A stretch of 47,700 nucleotides of DNA from Limisphaerales bacterium (GTDB lineage: Bacteria > Verrucomicrobiota > Verrucomicrobiia > Limisphaerales > AAA164-E04): the NCBI GenBank assembly GCA_024761205.1, contig JAMASS010000027.1, forward strand, positions 25,497 through 73,196, read 5' to 3'. Made by a program: the position numbers and the translations under genes. Every line of letters begins with the position of its first letter. Position 1 is the stretch's first letter. Below are positions 19,898-30,000 of the stretch, piece by piece. The notes under the pieces are model-generated. The model did not search any database. It saw only the letters and a program-made list of their open reading frames with translations, and was not told where the DNA came from.

Positions 19898-20290
19898 CTA
19901 CTTCAATTCAACGATAGCTCCAGCTTCCTCCAGCTTCTTCTTAGCGCCTTCGGCTTCTTCCTTCGGTGTTGCTTCCAAGAGTGTGGTGGGAGCTCCCTCC
20001 ACCAACTTCTTGGCGTCGGCCAGTCCAAGGCCAGCTTTAACCTCGCGGACAGCCTTAATCACCGGAATCTTCTTGTCGGATGGCGCCGCCGCGAGAACCA
20101 CGTCAAATTCAGTCTTGGCCTCGCCACCATCTCCGCCGCCGCCATCAGCAGGTGCGCCCTCAGCCGCGACGGCCGCCACCGGTGTCACTGCGCTAACGCC
20201 CCACTTCTCTTCCAGCTGCTTTACTAAGTCAGCGGCCTCCATGACCGTCAACCCACTCAAGTCTTCTACAATTTTATCTAGGTCTGCCAT
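19898..20290 (-). CDS. rplL: 50S ribosomal protein L7/L12
   Basis: L7/L12 (130 aa) forms the flexible stalk that recruits translation factors. The N-terminal dimerisation part contains [21 protein letters not shown] Gly/Ala-rich hinge lies at about residues 38-56, and the C-terminal factor-binding domain reads [20 protein letters not shown] through [20 protein letters not shown]. Length is normal. It is separated from rplJ by 138 bases and from rpoB by 222 bases containing a hairpin, leaving room for differential expression of the stalk protein. Confidence 0.98.
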   Translation of the reverse strand: MADLDKIVEDLSGLTVMEAADLVKQLEEKWGVSAVTPVAAVAAEGAPADGGGGDGGEAKTEFDVVLAAAPSDKKIPVIKAVREVKAGLGLADAKKLVEGAPTTLLEATPKEEAEGAKKKLEEAGAIVELK

Positions 20291-20428
20291 TTTTGTTTGA
20301 GTCTCGTCGCCAGCTACAGAATAACTGATTTAAACTCACCGATTGAGTCGACGATTTACTTGTTAGTATTCTATTTTCGGATTAATGGACGCCCCGTTCA
20401 AAAACGTGACCAAATCTGTTTCTGGACT

Positions 20429-20938
20429 CTATTCCTTCTCGCTCTTTGCTTTCAGTAACTGAGCCAATTGCCTGGCCGGCGTTTTAATGATCGTCGCCAA
20501 TTGTGTCGCCGGAGTGTTGATGAGTCCAACAAGCTTCGCCCGGAGCTGATCCAACGGCGGCAGATCGGCGATCCGTCTTATGCCATCAGCATCCAACCGC
20601 TCGGTCCCCATGAATCCAAAGAGAATGGTCGGTTTTTCGAATTCCTCCGCAAAATTCTTCAGAGCTTTCGCCGCGACGGAGATTTCTTGATCACCGACCA
20701 CAATGGCAATCTGCCCTCTTAACGGTTCACCCAAATCCTCAATCCCAGCCTCGGCGGCTGCAATCTTGAAAATTGAATTCTTAACCACGTGCACTTCCCC
20801 GCCCGCCATGCTCAACCGGCTACGAAGTTCGGCAAATTGATTGACCTTGAGGCCGTTGTAATCAACAACAACAAAATAAGGAGAAGACTGCAGCCGTTCC
20901 AGATACTCAGCACTAATCTGCTTTTTTTCAAGGCGCAT
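20429..20938 (-). CDS. rplJ: 50S ribosomal protein L10
   Basis: L10 (169 aa) anchors L7/L12 dimers to the 50S base and autoregulates the L10 operon in other bacteria. Recognisable blocks are YFVVVDYNGLKVNQFAELR and LSMAGGEVHVVKNSIFKIA near the N-terminus, and the C-terminal helix LVGLINTPATQLATIIKTPA that carries stalk-binding sites. It starts 28 bases after rplA, so there is no room for a long L10 leader. Confidence 0.97.
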   Translation of the reverse strand: MRLEKKQISAEYLERLQSSPYFVVVDYNGLKVNQFAELRSRLSMAGGEVHVVKNSIFKIAAAEAGIEDLGEPLRGQIAIVVGDQEISVAAKALKNFAEEFEKPTILFGFMGTERLDADGIRRIADLPPLDQLRAKLVGLINTPATQLATIIKTPARQLAQLLKAKSEKE

Positions 20939-20966
20939 GGTATTTTCTTAGTTTTCGGATGAACGA

Positions 20967-21668
20967 CTAGGCCGCCCGCACATAAGGTTTTACATCGAGA
21001 TGAACCGGCGGGCTCATCGTACCACTCATCGTGCCACTCAGGAGATAGGTTCCCTTCGCACTAGCTGGCTTGGCTTTCAAAACCGTCTCAATAACGATCT
21101 CCGTGTTCTCCTTCAGATGATCGGCAGAGAACGACATTTTGCCGACCGGTACATGGATATTGGCGGCCTTGTCGATCTTAAACTCAACGCGACCAGCCTT
21201 CACCTCGGCGACAGCCTTTGCGGTATCGTCAGTAACGGTTCCGGTCTTCGGATTGGGCATCAACCCCCGGGGGCCCAGCACCTTACCCAGCTTTCGAACC
21301 TCAGCCATGGCATAGGGGGTGGAGATGGCGACATCAAATTCCGTCCACCCTTCTCGGCATTTCTTCAAATATTCCTCATAACCCACATACTCCGCACCTG
21401 CTTCCGTAGCAGCCTTCGCAGCCTCCGAGCCCTCGGACGCAAATACTAAGACCCGCACCAGCCTTCCCGTCCCGTGCGGCAAAGGAACAGTTCCGCGGAC
21501 CATCTGATCGGATTGTCGTGGATCCACGCCGAGATGAATGGCGAGATCAACGGTTTGGTCAAACTTGGTTTTGGGCAGCTTACCCAAGATTTCTATGGCT
21601 TCCTCGATTCCGTAATGTTTCTTGAGCTCAACCAGCTCTAAAGCCTGTTTATATCGTTTACTTGGCAT
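20967..21668 (-). CDS. rplA: 50S ribosomal protein L1
   Basis: L1 (233 aa from this start) forms the mobile stalk at the E site and is a translational repressor of its operon in E. coli. The core signature is [20 protein letters not shown], with [20 protein letters not shown] earlier. ATG at 21668 ([14 protein letters not shown]) matches the family N-terminus. A GTG at 21692 (adding MRYYRPRK) has a better-spaced AGGAG 9 bases upstream, so the true start may be there. Confidence 0.95.
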   Translation of the reverse strand: MPSKRYKQALELVELKKHYGIEEAIEILGKLPKTKFDQTVDLAIHLGVDPRQSDQMVRGTVPLPHGTGRLVRVLVFASEGSEAAKAATEAGAEYVGYEEYLKKCREGWTEFDVAISTPYAMAEVRKLGKVLGPRGLMPNPKTGTVTDDTAKAVAEVKAGRVEFKIDKAANIHVPVGKMSFSADHLKENTEIVIETVLKAKPASAKGTYLLSGTMSGTMSPPVHLDVKPYVRAA

Positions 21669-21725
21669 TTTCCTTGGGCGGTAATAGCGCACTATAAGGT
21701 GCTCCTGCTCAGATCGTTGGGTTGG

Positions 21726-22151
21726 TTAGTCTTTGATATCGATTCCCATACTCCGGGCCGTGCCGGCAATTACTCGGAAAGCCGCCTCGTCACTCGCAGC
21801 GTTAAGATCCTTCTTCTTGGTCTTCACGATCTCCATTACCTGATTCCACGTGACAGAACCCACTTTACTCTTGTTGGGGGCCTTGGATCCCGACGCCACT
21901 CCGGCAGCCTTCTTGAGCAATACGGCAGCAGGCGGCGATTTGGTGATAAAGGTAAAGGACTTATCCTGAAAGACGGTAATCACCACGGGGATTACCGTCC
22001 CTGCTTGATCCATAGTCCGGGCATTAAATTCCTTACAAAACCCCATGATATTCACCCCTTGCTGACCCAAAGCCGGTCCCACCGGCGGCGCGGGATTTGC
22101 CTGTCCTGCGGGGATCTGCAACTTAACCATTCCTGTGACCTTCTTTGCCAT
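21726..22151 (-). CDS. rplK: 50S ribosomal protein L11
   Basis: L11 (141 aa, normal length) belongs to the GTPase-associated centre and is needed for RelA activation in other bacteria. The start is ATG at 22151 ([20 protein letters not shown]); the in-frame extension to 22211 overlaps nusG. The N-terminal domain has [20 protein letters not shown] and the C-terminal RNA-binding domain ends [15 protein letters not shown]. It starts 7 bases after nusG. Confidence 0.98.
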   Translation of the reverse strand: MAKKVTGMVKLQIPAGQANPAPPVGPALGQQGVNIMGFCKEFNARTMDQAGTVIPVVITVFQDKSFTFITKSPPAAVLLKKAAGVASGSKAPNKSKVGSVTWNQVMEIVKTKKKDLNAASDEAAFRVIAGTARSMGIDIKD

Positions 22152-22158
22152 GGTATAT

Positions 22159-22707
22159 CTACGCTTTTTCGACTTGCCAGTACTCGAGCTCAACGGGCGT
22201 GTTCCGACCAAAAATATTTACCGTCACCCGAAGCTTTCCGCGCTCGGGTTCAATTTCTTCAATGACACCGCTAAAATTAAGAAAGGGGCCGTCATTGATC
22301 TTCACCGTTTCGCCCGTTTCAAAGTTGATCTTCGGCTTTTCGGTTTCCTCAGAATCCGAGATTTGCGCCTTGATCATCTCAATCTCCTCGGTCGGCGTCG
22401 GCGTCGGACGATCCCCGCCGATAAAACCAATGATCCCTTGAATACCTCGGACAAAATACCAAGGCTTGTCCACGATCCGCTGTTCTTCATCAAACAGCAC
22501 CATATCGATAAAAACATAACCCGGATAGAGCTTCCGATTCGTGATAGTCTTCTTACCAGCCCGAATCTCCGCTACCTTTTCCATTGGGACCAAGACCTCG
22601 CGGATATATTCCCCCATCACCTCAGTCTTGAGCCGCTTCTCAATACTATCCTTAACTTTTTGCTCCTGCCCCGCCAGGGTATGGATCACGAACCATTGGC
22701 TTTTCAT
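22159..22707 (-). CDS. nusG: Transcription termination/antitermination factor NusG
   Basis: NusG (182 aa) binds the RNA polymerase clamp, increases processivity and links transcription to Rho or the ribosome. The NGN domain starts [20 protein letters not shown] and includes [14 protein letters not shown] short acidic linker ([20 protein letters not shown]) leads to a C-terminal KOW domain with [20 protein letters not shown]. It lies between secE and rplK in the standard arrangement, 26 bases from secE. Confidence 0.97.
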   Translation of the reverse strand: MKSQWFVIHTLAGQEQKVKDSIEKRLKTEVMGEYIREVLVPMEKVAEIRAGKKTITNRKLYPGYVFIDMVLFDEEQRIVDKPWYFVRGIQGIIGFIGGDRPTPTPTEEIEMIKAQISDSEETEKPKINFETGETVKINDGPFLNFSGVIEEIEPERGKLRVTVNIFGRNTPVELEYWQVEKA

Positions 22708-22733
22708 AGTCAGGATAACCAGTCGCCGATCAA

Positions 22734-22985
22734 CTACATAACTAGGTGCATCAGTTGCATGAAGACAGTGTCAACACTCACCGTATACAGGCCAATGATC
22801 ACTGTTGCGATAATGACCACCACTGTGGACCCTTTCAATTCGTCCTTTGTTGGCCAAGCGCATTTCCTTAGCTCATCCCGGGTTTGCCCTACATATTGGG
22901 ACAACCGGAGCAAATAGCCCTTGCGCCACAGAAACCCAAAAACAACTCCGGCAACGACAATCCAAATTATGTAAGAATAGTCCAC
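22734..22985 (-). CDS. secE: Preprotein translocase subunit SecE
   Basis: SecE (83 aa) clamps SecY in the inner-membrane protein channel. Two hydrophobic segments are seen, about residues 4-20 (YSYIIWIVVAGVVFGFL) and 53-72 (STVVVIIATVIIGLYTVSVD). Between them lies the conserved amphipathic hinge YVGQTRDELRKCAWPTKDEL, matching the family pattern ending in WPT-[KR]-[DE]-E. A first transmembrane segment before the hinge is less common in short SecE forms. It precedes nusG as usual. Confidence 0.95.
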   Translation of the reverse strand: MDYSYIIWIVVAGVVFGFLWRKGYLLRLSQYVGQTRDELRKCAWPTKDELKGSTVVVIIATVIIGLYTVSVDTVFMQLMHLVM

Positions 22986-23001
22986 TTATCTCAAATCTGT
23001 T

Positions 23002-23089
23002 TGGCGGAGGGGGAGGGATTCGAACCCCCGAAGGTTCTCACCTTAACGGTTTTCAAGACCGTCGCGATCAACCACTCTGCCACCCCTCC
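23002..23089 (-). tRNA. tRNA-Ser (anticodon UGA), CCA encoded
   Basis: The minus strand folds to an 88-nt class II tRNA: acceptor GGAGGGG/CCCCTCC with encoded CCA, D arm beginning GTGGCAGAGTGG, anticodon loop CTTGAAA on stem ACGGT/ACCGT, a long variable arm, and a T arm with GGTTCGAATCC. The anticodon TGA reads UCA and related serine codons. It lies between tRNA-Trp and secE. Confidence 0.96.
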
Positions 23090-23104
23090 AGGGTTATACA
23101 GTAT

Positions 23105-23180
23105 TGGCAGGGCGAGAGGGATTCGAACCCCCAACCAACGGTTTTGGAGACCGCTACTCTACCAATTGAGCTACCGCCCT
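23105..23180 (-). tRNA. tRNA-Trp (anticodon CCA), CCA end encoded
   Basis: A 76-nt minus-strand tRNA: acceptor AGGGCG pairs with CGCCCT and CCA is encoded, D arm GCTCAATTGGTAGAG, anticodon loop CTCCAAA on GCGGT/ACCGT, T loop TTCGAAT. Anticodon CCA reads UGG. Its place between tuf and secE is a conserved bacterial arrangement. Confidence 0.97.
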
Positions 23181-23242
23181 TCCCTTCCCCGACTCGGCGA
23201 TGCTGCAACTCTCTACTCCATCACAGCGCCACCGGGGATCCA

Positions 23243-24433
23243 TTAATCAACAATATCGCTGATACGGCCAGCACCAATCGTACGTCCACCCTCCCGGATA
23301 GCAAATTGCTGACCTTTTTCCATTGCTACCGGCGTAATCAGCTCGATATCGACTGAAACATTGTCACCGGGCATCACCATTTCGACACCTTCCGGCAAAG
23401 CTACAGTTCCCGTAACATCACTCGTGCGGAAGTAGAACTGCGGTCGATAATTGGTGAAGAACGGTGTGTGACGCCCACCCTCATCCTTCGACAGCACATA
23501 CACTTCGGCCTTAAATTTCTTGTGAGGCGTGATCGAACCCGGCTGCGCCAAGACTTGTCCGCGTTCGACGTCGGTCTTCTTGATGCCACGCAGCAGCACG
23601 CCGACGTTATCACCAGCGGTGGCACTATTCAAAAGTTTTCGGAACATCTCAATGTCCGTCGCAGTGGTCTTTTGGGTCTCCCGCAGACCAACGATCTCAA
23701 CTTCGCTCATCTTCTTCAATTCACCACGCTCGACACGTCCGGTCACCACGGTTCCACGACCTTCAATATTGAAAACGTCCTCAATACACATCAGGAACGG
23801 CTTGTCCACATCGCGAGTTGGCAACGGGATTTTCTCATCAATCGCGGTCAAGAGATTGGCGATGGCTTCTTCCCCCTCAGGCTTGCCTTCCATCGCCGTC
23901 GTCGCGCTACCTCGGACAATAGCGGAATCATCACCAGGGAACTGATATTTGTTCAGCAGATCCCGAACCTCCATGTCAACAAGCTCAAGGAGTTCATCAT
24001 CATCAACCAAGTCCACCTTGTTCAAGAAAACCACAATGGCCGGCACCCCAACCTGACGCGCCAAGAGGATGTGCTCGCGAGTCTGCGGCATCGGACCGTC
24101 CGCTGCACTCACCACTAAAATCGCCCCATCCATCTGCGCCGCACCGGTGATCATGTTCTTCACATAATCGGCATGCCCCGGACAATCGACGTGCGCATAA
24201 TGGCGAGTCTCAGACTCGTACTCCACATGGGATACAGCAATCGTCACCGTTTTGGAATCATCACGAACGGTACCCCCTTTTGTAATATCCGAGTAAGAAA
24301 TTTCCTGAGCCAAGCCCTTTCGAGCCTGCACTGCCACAATTGCTGCTGTCAGTGTCGATTTACCGTGATCAACGTGTCCGATCGTCCCAACATTAACGTG
24401 AGGTTTAGTCCTCTGAAACGCTTCTTTTGCCAT
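23243..24433 (-). CDS. tuf: Translation elongation factor Tu
   Basis: EF-Tu (396 aa, normal length) delivers aminoacyl-tRNA to the ribosome as a GTP complex. The G motifs are clear: [34 protein letters not shown] and [10 protein letters not shown]. Domains II and III follow, including [13 protein letters not shown] and the C-terminal [17 protein letters not shown]. It is flanked by tRNA-Thr upstream and tRNA-Trp downstream, as in many tufB-type loci. No second tuf copy is in the str cluster here, where fusA is followed directly by rpsJ. Confidence 0.98.
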   Translation of the reverse strand: MAKEAFQRTKPHVNVGTIGHVDHGKSTLTAAIVAVQARKGLAQEISYSDITKGGTVRDDSKTVTIAVSHVEYESETRHYAHVDCPGHADYVKNMITGAAQMDGAILVVSAADGPMPQTREHILLARQVGVPAIVVFLNKVDLVDDDELLELVDMEVRDLLNKYQFPGDDSAIVRGSATTAMEGKPEGEEAIANLLTAIDEKIPLPTRDVDKPFLMCIEDVFNIEGRGTVVTGRVERGELKKMSEVEIVGLRETQKTTATDIEMFRKLLNSATAGDNVGVLLRGIKKTDVERGQVLAQPGSITPHKKFKAEVYVLSKDEGGRHTPFFTNYRPQFYFRTSDVTGTVALPEGVEMVMPGDNVSVDIELITPVAMEKGQQFAIREGGRTIGAGRISDIVD

Positions 24434-24496
24434 GCGATTTTGTGTTCTGATTATATTGAAATTACTCAGTATGAGACACTAACATATACATGTATC

Positions 24497-24572
24497 TGGA
24501 GCCCATGACCAGGATTGAACTGGTGACCTCATCCTTACCAAGGATGTGCTCTGCCAACTGAGCTACATGGGC
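24497..24572 (-). tRNA. tRNA-Thr (anticodon GGU), CCA encoded
   Basis: A 76-nt minus-strand tRNA: acceptor GCCCATG/CATGGGC, D arm GCTCAGTTGGCAGAGC, anticodon loop TTGGTAA on stem CATCC/GGATG, T arm CCAGTTCAATCCTGG, with CCA encoded. Anticodon GGT reads ACC and ACU. It lies 63 bases upstream of tuf and is probably co-transcribed with it. Confidence 0.97.
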
Positions 24573-24805
24573 TTCTAAAAATACGAAGAACACCCTCAAT
24601 CCCCGATTTTCTCTAAAACTAAGGAAACTCGAGGATTTAATGACTGTTCTTCACTTAGGCCCTAAAAATAAAAACGAAGGAGGAAGAATATGAAGAGACT
24701 TTTAGGCTGTCAATGAGTTTTCGGAAAAATTTCCTCCACATTTTGATGGCAGCACAATCTTGCCACTTCGAGACTCTTCAAATAGACGAAAATCAACCAA
24801 ACCCT

Positions 24806-25480
24806 CTAAACCGACCGCAAGGGGACCTGATTTTGCCCTGCCAGGGCATTCTCGATATCTGAGGAGAGTTCCTGAGTAAGACTCAACGCAAGCTTTTCGA
24901 GAGTCTCGCCTTCAAGCTTAAGGCTCGGAGCAGCCGACTCAAGGAATCCCCGAAGAATCTTTTGACTGTAATGCGCTAGTCCTTGGCGCAAAGGGACGGC
25001 GAAAGCACCCAACACAATCCCATAAATCACAAAATGCCACCCAAACGCCTTTCCCTGGCGAATCGCATCACAGTATCGCCAAACCGTTCGATGATCTCTC
25101 ATTCCCTGGAGCCGGCGGGCGTGACAATGACCAATCCATCGACTCGGCTCCGAAAACAGCCGAATTTGAGCGCTCTCTCCGTAGGATCGATCCAACTCTA
25201 CAAGCTCGCGCAGCTCACCTCGCTCCGTAAACTGCGACGATTCAATAATACCAGGTAATTCGATCACTGCCAAAACCTGCGTCCGATAGCCCCTAACGAA
25301 CTTTGCCAGAGACGCAGTATCGACAACGTCCCCCGGTTTTAGCGATAGCCCCATCCCATTCGAGTTGACCAAGCTCGCTGACTTCACTCCGATGCGGTCA
25401 GTCAACAGAGACAAATCACCAAAAAACTCCTGAACACAGGCGTCCCTCCCTATGGCAGGTCGTGATTCTGTCGTCATCAT
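24806..25480 (-). CDS. UreF-like (urease accessory family) protein, function unknown
   Basis: A 224-residue protein with no signal peptide. The C-terminal half (about residues 145-215: WHFVIYGIVLGAFAVPLRQG, GLAHYSQKILRGFLESAA, then LTQELSSDIENAL) has the spacing of the UreF fold, where a VxxG...LG helix is followed by an aromatic-rich helix and a final acidic helix. The N-terminal half (FFGDLSLLTDRIG, VLAVIELPGIIES, ELRELVELDRSYG) is less recognisable. UreF helps nickel insertion into urease, but no urease gene is in this window, so that role should not be assumed. ATG at 25480 was chosen over an in-frame TTG at 25492. Homology is from memory of the pattern and is moderate at best. Confidence 0.6.
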   Translation of the reverse strand: MMTTESRPAIGRDACVQEFFGDLSLLTDRIGVKSASLVNSNGMGLSLKPGDVVDTASLAKFVRGYRTQVLAVIELPGIIESSQFTERGELRELVELDRSYGESAQIRLFSEPSRWIGHCHARRLQGMRDHRTVWRYCDAIRQGKAFGWHFVIYGIVLGAFAVPLRQGLAHYSQKILRGFLESAAPSLKLEGETLEKLALSLTQELSSDIENALAGQNQVPLRSV

Positions 25481-25578
25481 TCTTGTCGCCAAGCCTTGGA
25501 GGTCGGTCTGCTGGGTCTAAGGTCAACTCGAGCGGACCCTATACAAAGTCTCACCACGTGCCAACCGGAAAACTACCC

Positions 25579-26440
25579 TCAGGCCAAGCCGAGTCCGGTA
25601 ACGCCCAAAACGGCCAACAGGCCACCGATAACAGCACGAATCCCTAGCTTGTCTCCCTCCACCCAAACTGTCATCGGCATCACAACCAACAGAATCGTGG
25701 CAACGATAGACAGGACAATACCACTCGGTGATCACTCCAACGCCCATTGATCACTCGCAACATCGAAGGTCGCGGAGCCTGCCTGCCCAGTCATAAAAAC
25801 CCATTTGAAGCACTCAACGGAGGCCGAATCACTGTCTGCCTCCCTTTTGGTTCTCAGTTTCCTGCGCCAAACGGCTACAAAGGTTATTAGCCTGACCATC
25901 AGTCATCCTCCCGTCAATCTCATATCTACCTTGATTGTTAATGGAATATCCATCCCGACTCATCATCGCACCCAGACTTTGTCCCACCGCAGCGAGAACA
26001 GCGTAAGCTCCCCCGACAATCAAAGTCCGACGATTAAGGTGAAGATTTTCCTTCGGTGCAAGCCCCAAGGCGACCCTAATTTGATAACACTACCCGCGCC
26101 CATTTCCGCCCCGCTAAGCGTTGTTCCCAAGTAGACCCATTCACAAACAGCCGCCAAGCAGTGCACGAGCAATAAGGTCAAGCAAGATCCCAGATGCGGC
26201 TCAGGTAAAGGGCCTCGTCCCCAATACCGAAACCGATCACCCCGCTATAATGAAAAAATTCCCAGGGCACTCCCATCCAATCCACCCCTCGAACCTGTGC
26301 GCCCGATGCCAGGGCGGAAGTGAGGAGCAATCCCAAAAATTGGTTTCGACGCTCCCGGCAAATCGGGGCACCCGATTGGCCGATACAGCCGAAAAGCAAA
26401 AAAAGACGCCATTAGGATTTAGAGGCTTAAGAAGTTTGAC
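25579..26440 (-). pseudogene. Decayed DMT/EamA-family membrane transporter
   Basis: Successive pieces of one drug/metabolite-type permease appear in order but in changing frames. They are GVFFCFSAVSANRVPRFAGS to about 26333; GLLLTSALASGAQVRGVDWM and YSGVIGFGIGDEALYL to about 26185; LTLLLVHCLAAVCEWVYLGT; RTLIVGGAYAVLAAVGQSLG near 26030; VRLITFVAVWRRKL; and finally SPSGIVLSIVATILLVVMPM and VIGGLLAVLGVTGLGLA with a stop at 25579. That is at least three frameshifts plus an in-frame TGA at 25732-25734 (ALE-stop-SPSG, where Trp is expected). The total span of about 860 bases equals a normal 10-TM EamA protein of about 290 residues. Intact homologues would export small metabolites. Confidence 0.75.
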
Positions 26441-27063
26441 CGGCTTTTCTTGGCGTTGAGCAGCAGGGCGGTGATAACGAATCATTTTTGGCAATGGGGT
26501 TTTGTCTTTTGAAAGATCGTCCCCGAAAGCACGTTGCAGCGGCGGCCGGCATGGCAATTTCACCGCCAAATCTTTTGCAACGCCCGCTTGCGTGCCCCCT
26601 ATTTGCTTTGGTAAAGCGGACATTGGGGGTGAATGCTCTCCAAGCGGCTAATGCAGTGCGCTTGATCGGGAAATCTTTCCATAAGCTCAGCTAGAAAAAT
26701 CTGAAATAGGGACGGGAGCGTCGCTACTTTCAACCTCAACGATTCAAAATATTGATTGTCGTCAGAAACAATTTTCACCCCACACTGACATACGGTGTCA
26801 CCTAGTCCTTGCATTAATTAGATTAACGACCCTCTGACATGGTCCTTCCAGTAATCTGTTAGCCCCTGAGGCCTTCGGATCACGGCGGGTTTAGGCACGA
26901 GTATTCGAATTCCAGTCTTGTGAATCGCCCGTTAACACGCAATGATCCAATGCCATTGAGTAAATCTCGATTTCAAATGATGCACTCTTGAGATATGTTC
27001 CAACGAAATCACTTGAAAGATAGTGCTGTTGAGAATGCTCAAAATTTAGTAAATTGGGTCTTT
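26441..27063. other. 623-base stretch without a supportable gene
   Basis: This region separates the dead DMT transporter from the plus-strand oxidoreductase. A minus-strand open frame of 71 codons (26599-26814, with FLAELMERFPDQAHCISRLE) is seen, but it has no recognisable family, ribosome site or neighbour support. The last part must hold the promoter of the oxidoreductase gene, yet I found no convincing -35/-10 pair. An in-frame ATG at 26995 could extend that gene by 23 residues. Confidence 0.5.
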
Positions 27064-30000
27064 ATGTCCGAATCAGCTGCAGCAACCAAGAACGATCCGA
27101 CGAGTCCGCAAGTATCCGTCCCGACGCAAAAGCCGAAGTACCCCGGAATACGCGTCACCTGCAACGGCAATCAATTGGTGACCGAACACGTGGAGATCCG
27201 CATCACCGAGGGAGGAGTTTTCTACCCGATCACTCCGTCCACGGAGGGAGGTGAAATCTACCAGCAGGCCTTTGCCCAGGGGCAGCTCAACGTATTTGGC
27301 GATCAGAAGATTGCCGTGGAATGCGAGGGGGAGCATGCAGCTCAAGGTGGAGCGACAGCCTATTCCATTGCGGGACGCCGGACGGTCAACTTCACCTCCG
27401 GCCAAGGGATCGTTTACGCTATGGAGCAATACTACCACGCTCCCGGGAAATGTTCCACCATGGTGTTGGAGATTGGCGCCCGCGCCCTGACCAAGCACGC
27501 ACTCAACGTTCATTGCGGCCACGATGACTTTTACGCTGCCCTCGATACCGGATGGACCATGTTAATGGCCAAAGGCGCCCAACAGGCAGCGGACCATGCA
27601 ATCATTCTTCGCAAAGTTAACGAGTTGTCGCTCAATCCGGGTATGAACATTCAAGACGGCATGCTGACGACCCACTCGGAACGAACCTACTACGCCCCGG
27701 AATCCGAATTCCTTCGCGAATTCCTTGGTGCGCCGGGTGATATGATTGAATGCCCGACCCCCGCGCAGCGGGAACTGTTCGGACCATCCCGCCGCCGAGT
27801 GCCTGAGATGATGGATCTCAAAAACCCCATTCTGCTTGGCCCGGTTCAGAACCAAGAGCACCACATGAACGGTCTGGTTGCCCGGCGCAACAACTTCAAC
27901 GAGCCAATTCTAAAGCTCCTGGAAGACGCCTACGAAGAATTCAGCCAACTGACGGGCCGGTATTACGGGTTGGTCTCCGGTTACAAAGATGAGGATGCCG
28001 ACACGGTTTTCATTTCGCTAGGTTGCGCTGCCGAGAACGTGGATGGAGCGGTTGACTACTTGCGAGAGAAACGCGATGCCAAAGTCGGCTCCATTCACAT
28101 CAATGTATTGCGCCCCTTTCCGGAATCAGCCGTCATCGAAGCGATCCGCGACAAGAAAAACATTATCATCCTGGAGCGAACCGACGAAGGAATGGCTGGC
28201 GATAACCCTCTCGCTCGCGACATCCGTACCGCAATTGGCAAAGCTCAAGAGGCAGCTAAGTTCGGCGGTGACATTAGCCCGTTAAAACCGGAAGAAACCC
28301 CAAGAATTTTCCGCGGTTCCTACGGAGTCGGCTCCCGCGACTTCCGCCCCGAACATACCCTAGGAGCCTATGAATTCTCCCAAAGCGAGACGAAACGCAA
28401 AGATGGCCGGAACGCTGCCGACGGTGAAACCTTCTTCGTCCTCGGCGTGGATCATCCATACGCAGTCATTTCCGAAGATACCCCGTCCCTCTTGCCAGAC
28501 AAAGCCATTGCCGTCCGGTTCCACTCTATTGGTGGTTGGGGAATGATCACAACCGGGAAGAATCTCGGATCCATCATCGGTGAGTTCGGCAATCTCATCT
28601 CCAAACGTGACCCCACTTATGACGAACATGGGGTCCTGGAGGACAAACTCTTCGTCAGTGCCAATCCCAAGTATGGATCTGAAAAGAAGGGTGCACCAAC
28701 CAACTACTACCTAGTCGTTGCGCCCAAACCGATTCGGGTGAACTGCGAGTTGAATCACGTAGATGTGGTCCTCTGCTGCGATCCCAAGGCCTTCACTCAC
28801 ACCAATCCACTCGAAGGCATCAATCCAGGTGGCTGTCTCGTTTGGGAATCGAAAGACAGCCCGGAAACCGCCTGGCAACGAATACCAAGCCATCATCGAA
28901 AGCACATCAAGGATAACAACATTAAGGTTTACATCCTGCACGGTTTCGACGTGGCGAAAAACGCGACGGACCGCGCCGACTTGCAGCTTCGTATGCAAGG
29001 CAATTCCTTCCTCGGCGCATTCTTCCGCGTCTCCAGCTTCCTCTCGGATAACGACATTTCGGAAGAAATTTACCGTGAAACGGTTCTCCGCCAATATGAA
29101 AAAAAATTCGGGCGCTTCGGCAAAGCAGTCGTGAACTCGAACATGGAGGTTATGAGGCAAGGCTTCAAACGAGTGGTCGAAATCAAATACGGGGAACTTG
29201 AAGATACTGACACCTCCAGCATGCGCAAGCCGCCCGTCATTCCGTTGGGCGATCATCAGATTCCTGCCACCGCTGGCTGCGAAACCAGTGGTTGCGGCAC
29301 CTGCGCGCCTCCCCAGGAACAAATCGAGCGGGCGCCCTACGCCATGCTCTCAAAGTTTGACAGCGAGTTTCGTAACGGATTGGGCTACCACCAGCCTGCC
29401 AGCGCATTGGCTTCCGTCGGCATCATGAGCGCGGGCACGGGGGCCACTTCCTCGAAGTACGTCGCTCGCAGGGAGACCCCGGTTTATATCGCCGAAAATT
29501 GCACGCAATGCATGGAGTGCATTACCGCCTGTCCGGACACCGCGCTACCGAACACATCGCAAGAAATTAAAACCGTTCTGCTCACGGCCGCCAAGAACTA
29601 CGTCAGCGACACCGCCCAGCAAACTAAACTCATCAGCGAATTGCCCGGTATCGAAGAGCGGGCCCGAGCGAAAATGGTTGCTGCGGTGAATGCTAAAGAG
29701 AAGATACCGTTCGCCGACATCGTTCGTGAGGAGGTCAGCGCGCTGGATTCGATCGATCAACCTATGAAAGATCAATTTACCGGCATCATTAACAAGCTAC
29801 CCTTGGCATATTCCTCCGTGCCTGCAATCTTCCGATCCGTCGAAAAGAAAAATCCGGGCGAAGGAGGCCTGTTTTCGATCTTCGTTTCCGATCTTTGCAA
29901 AGGCTGCGGCGAATGTGTCCAAGTCTGCGGCGATCACGATGCGTTGCGCATGACCGAAGAAACCGAGGAGCTCAACTCCGATCTCACCACGGCGCAAATC

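Noticed and set aside
24450-24455. TATAAT on the minus strand upstream of tuf
   Set aside because: No acceptable -35 element 16-18 bases upstream; tuf is probably transcribed with the upstream tRNA-Thr.
25829-26068. 79-codon minus-strand ORF looking like a small membrane-anchored protein
   Set aside because: Its core (VGGAYAVLAAVGQSLGAMMS) is in order with other pieces of a decayed EamA transporter, so it is a pseudogene fragment; it would also need a TTG start.
26237-26623. 128-codon minus-strand ORF as a novel protein
   Set aside because: Its recognisable part (FFCFSAVSANRVPRFAGSVE) is the first membrane segment of the decayed DMT transporter and continues in another frame.
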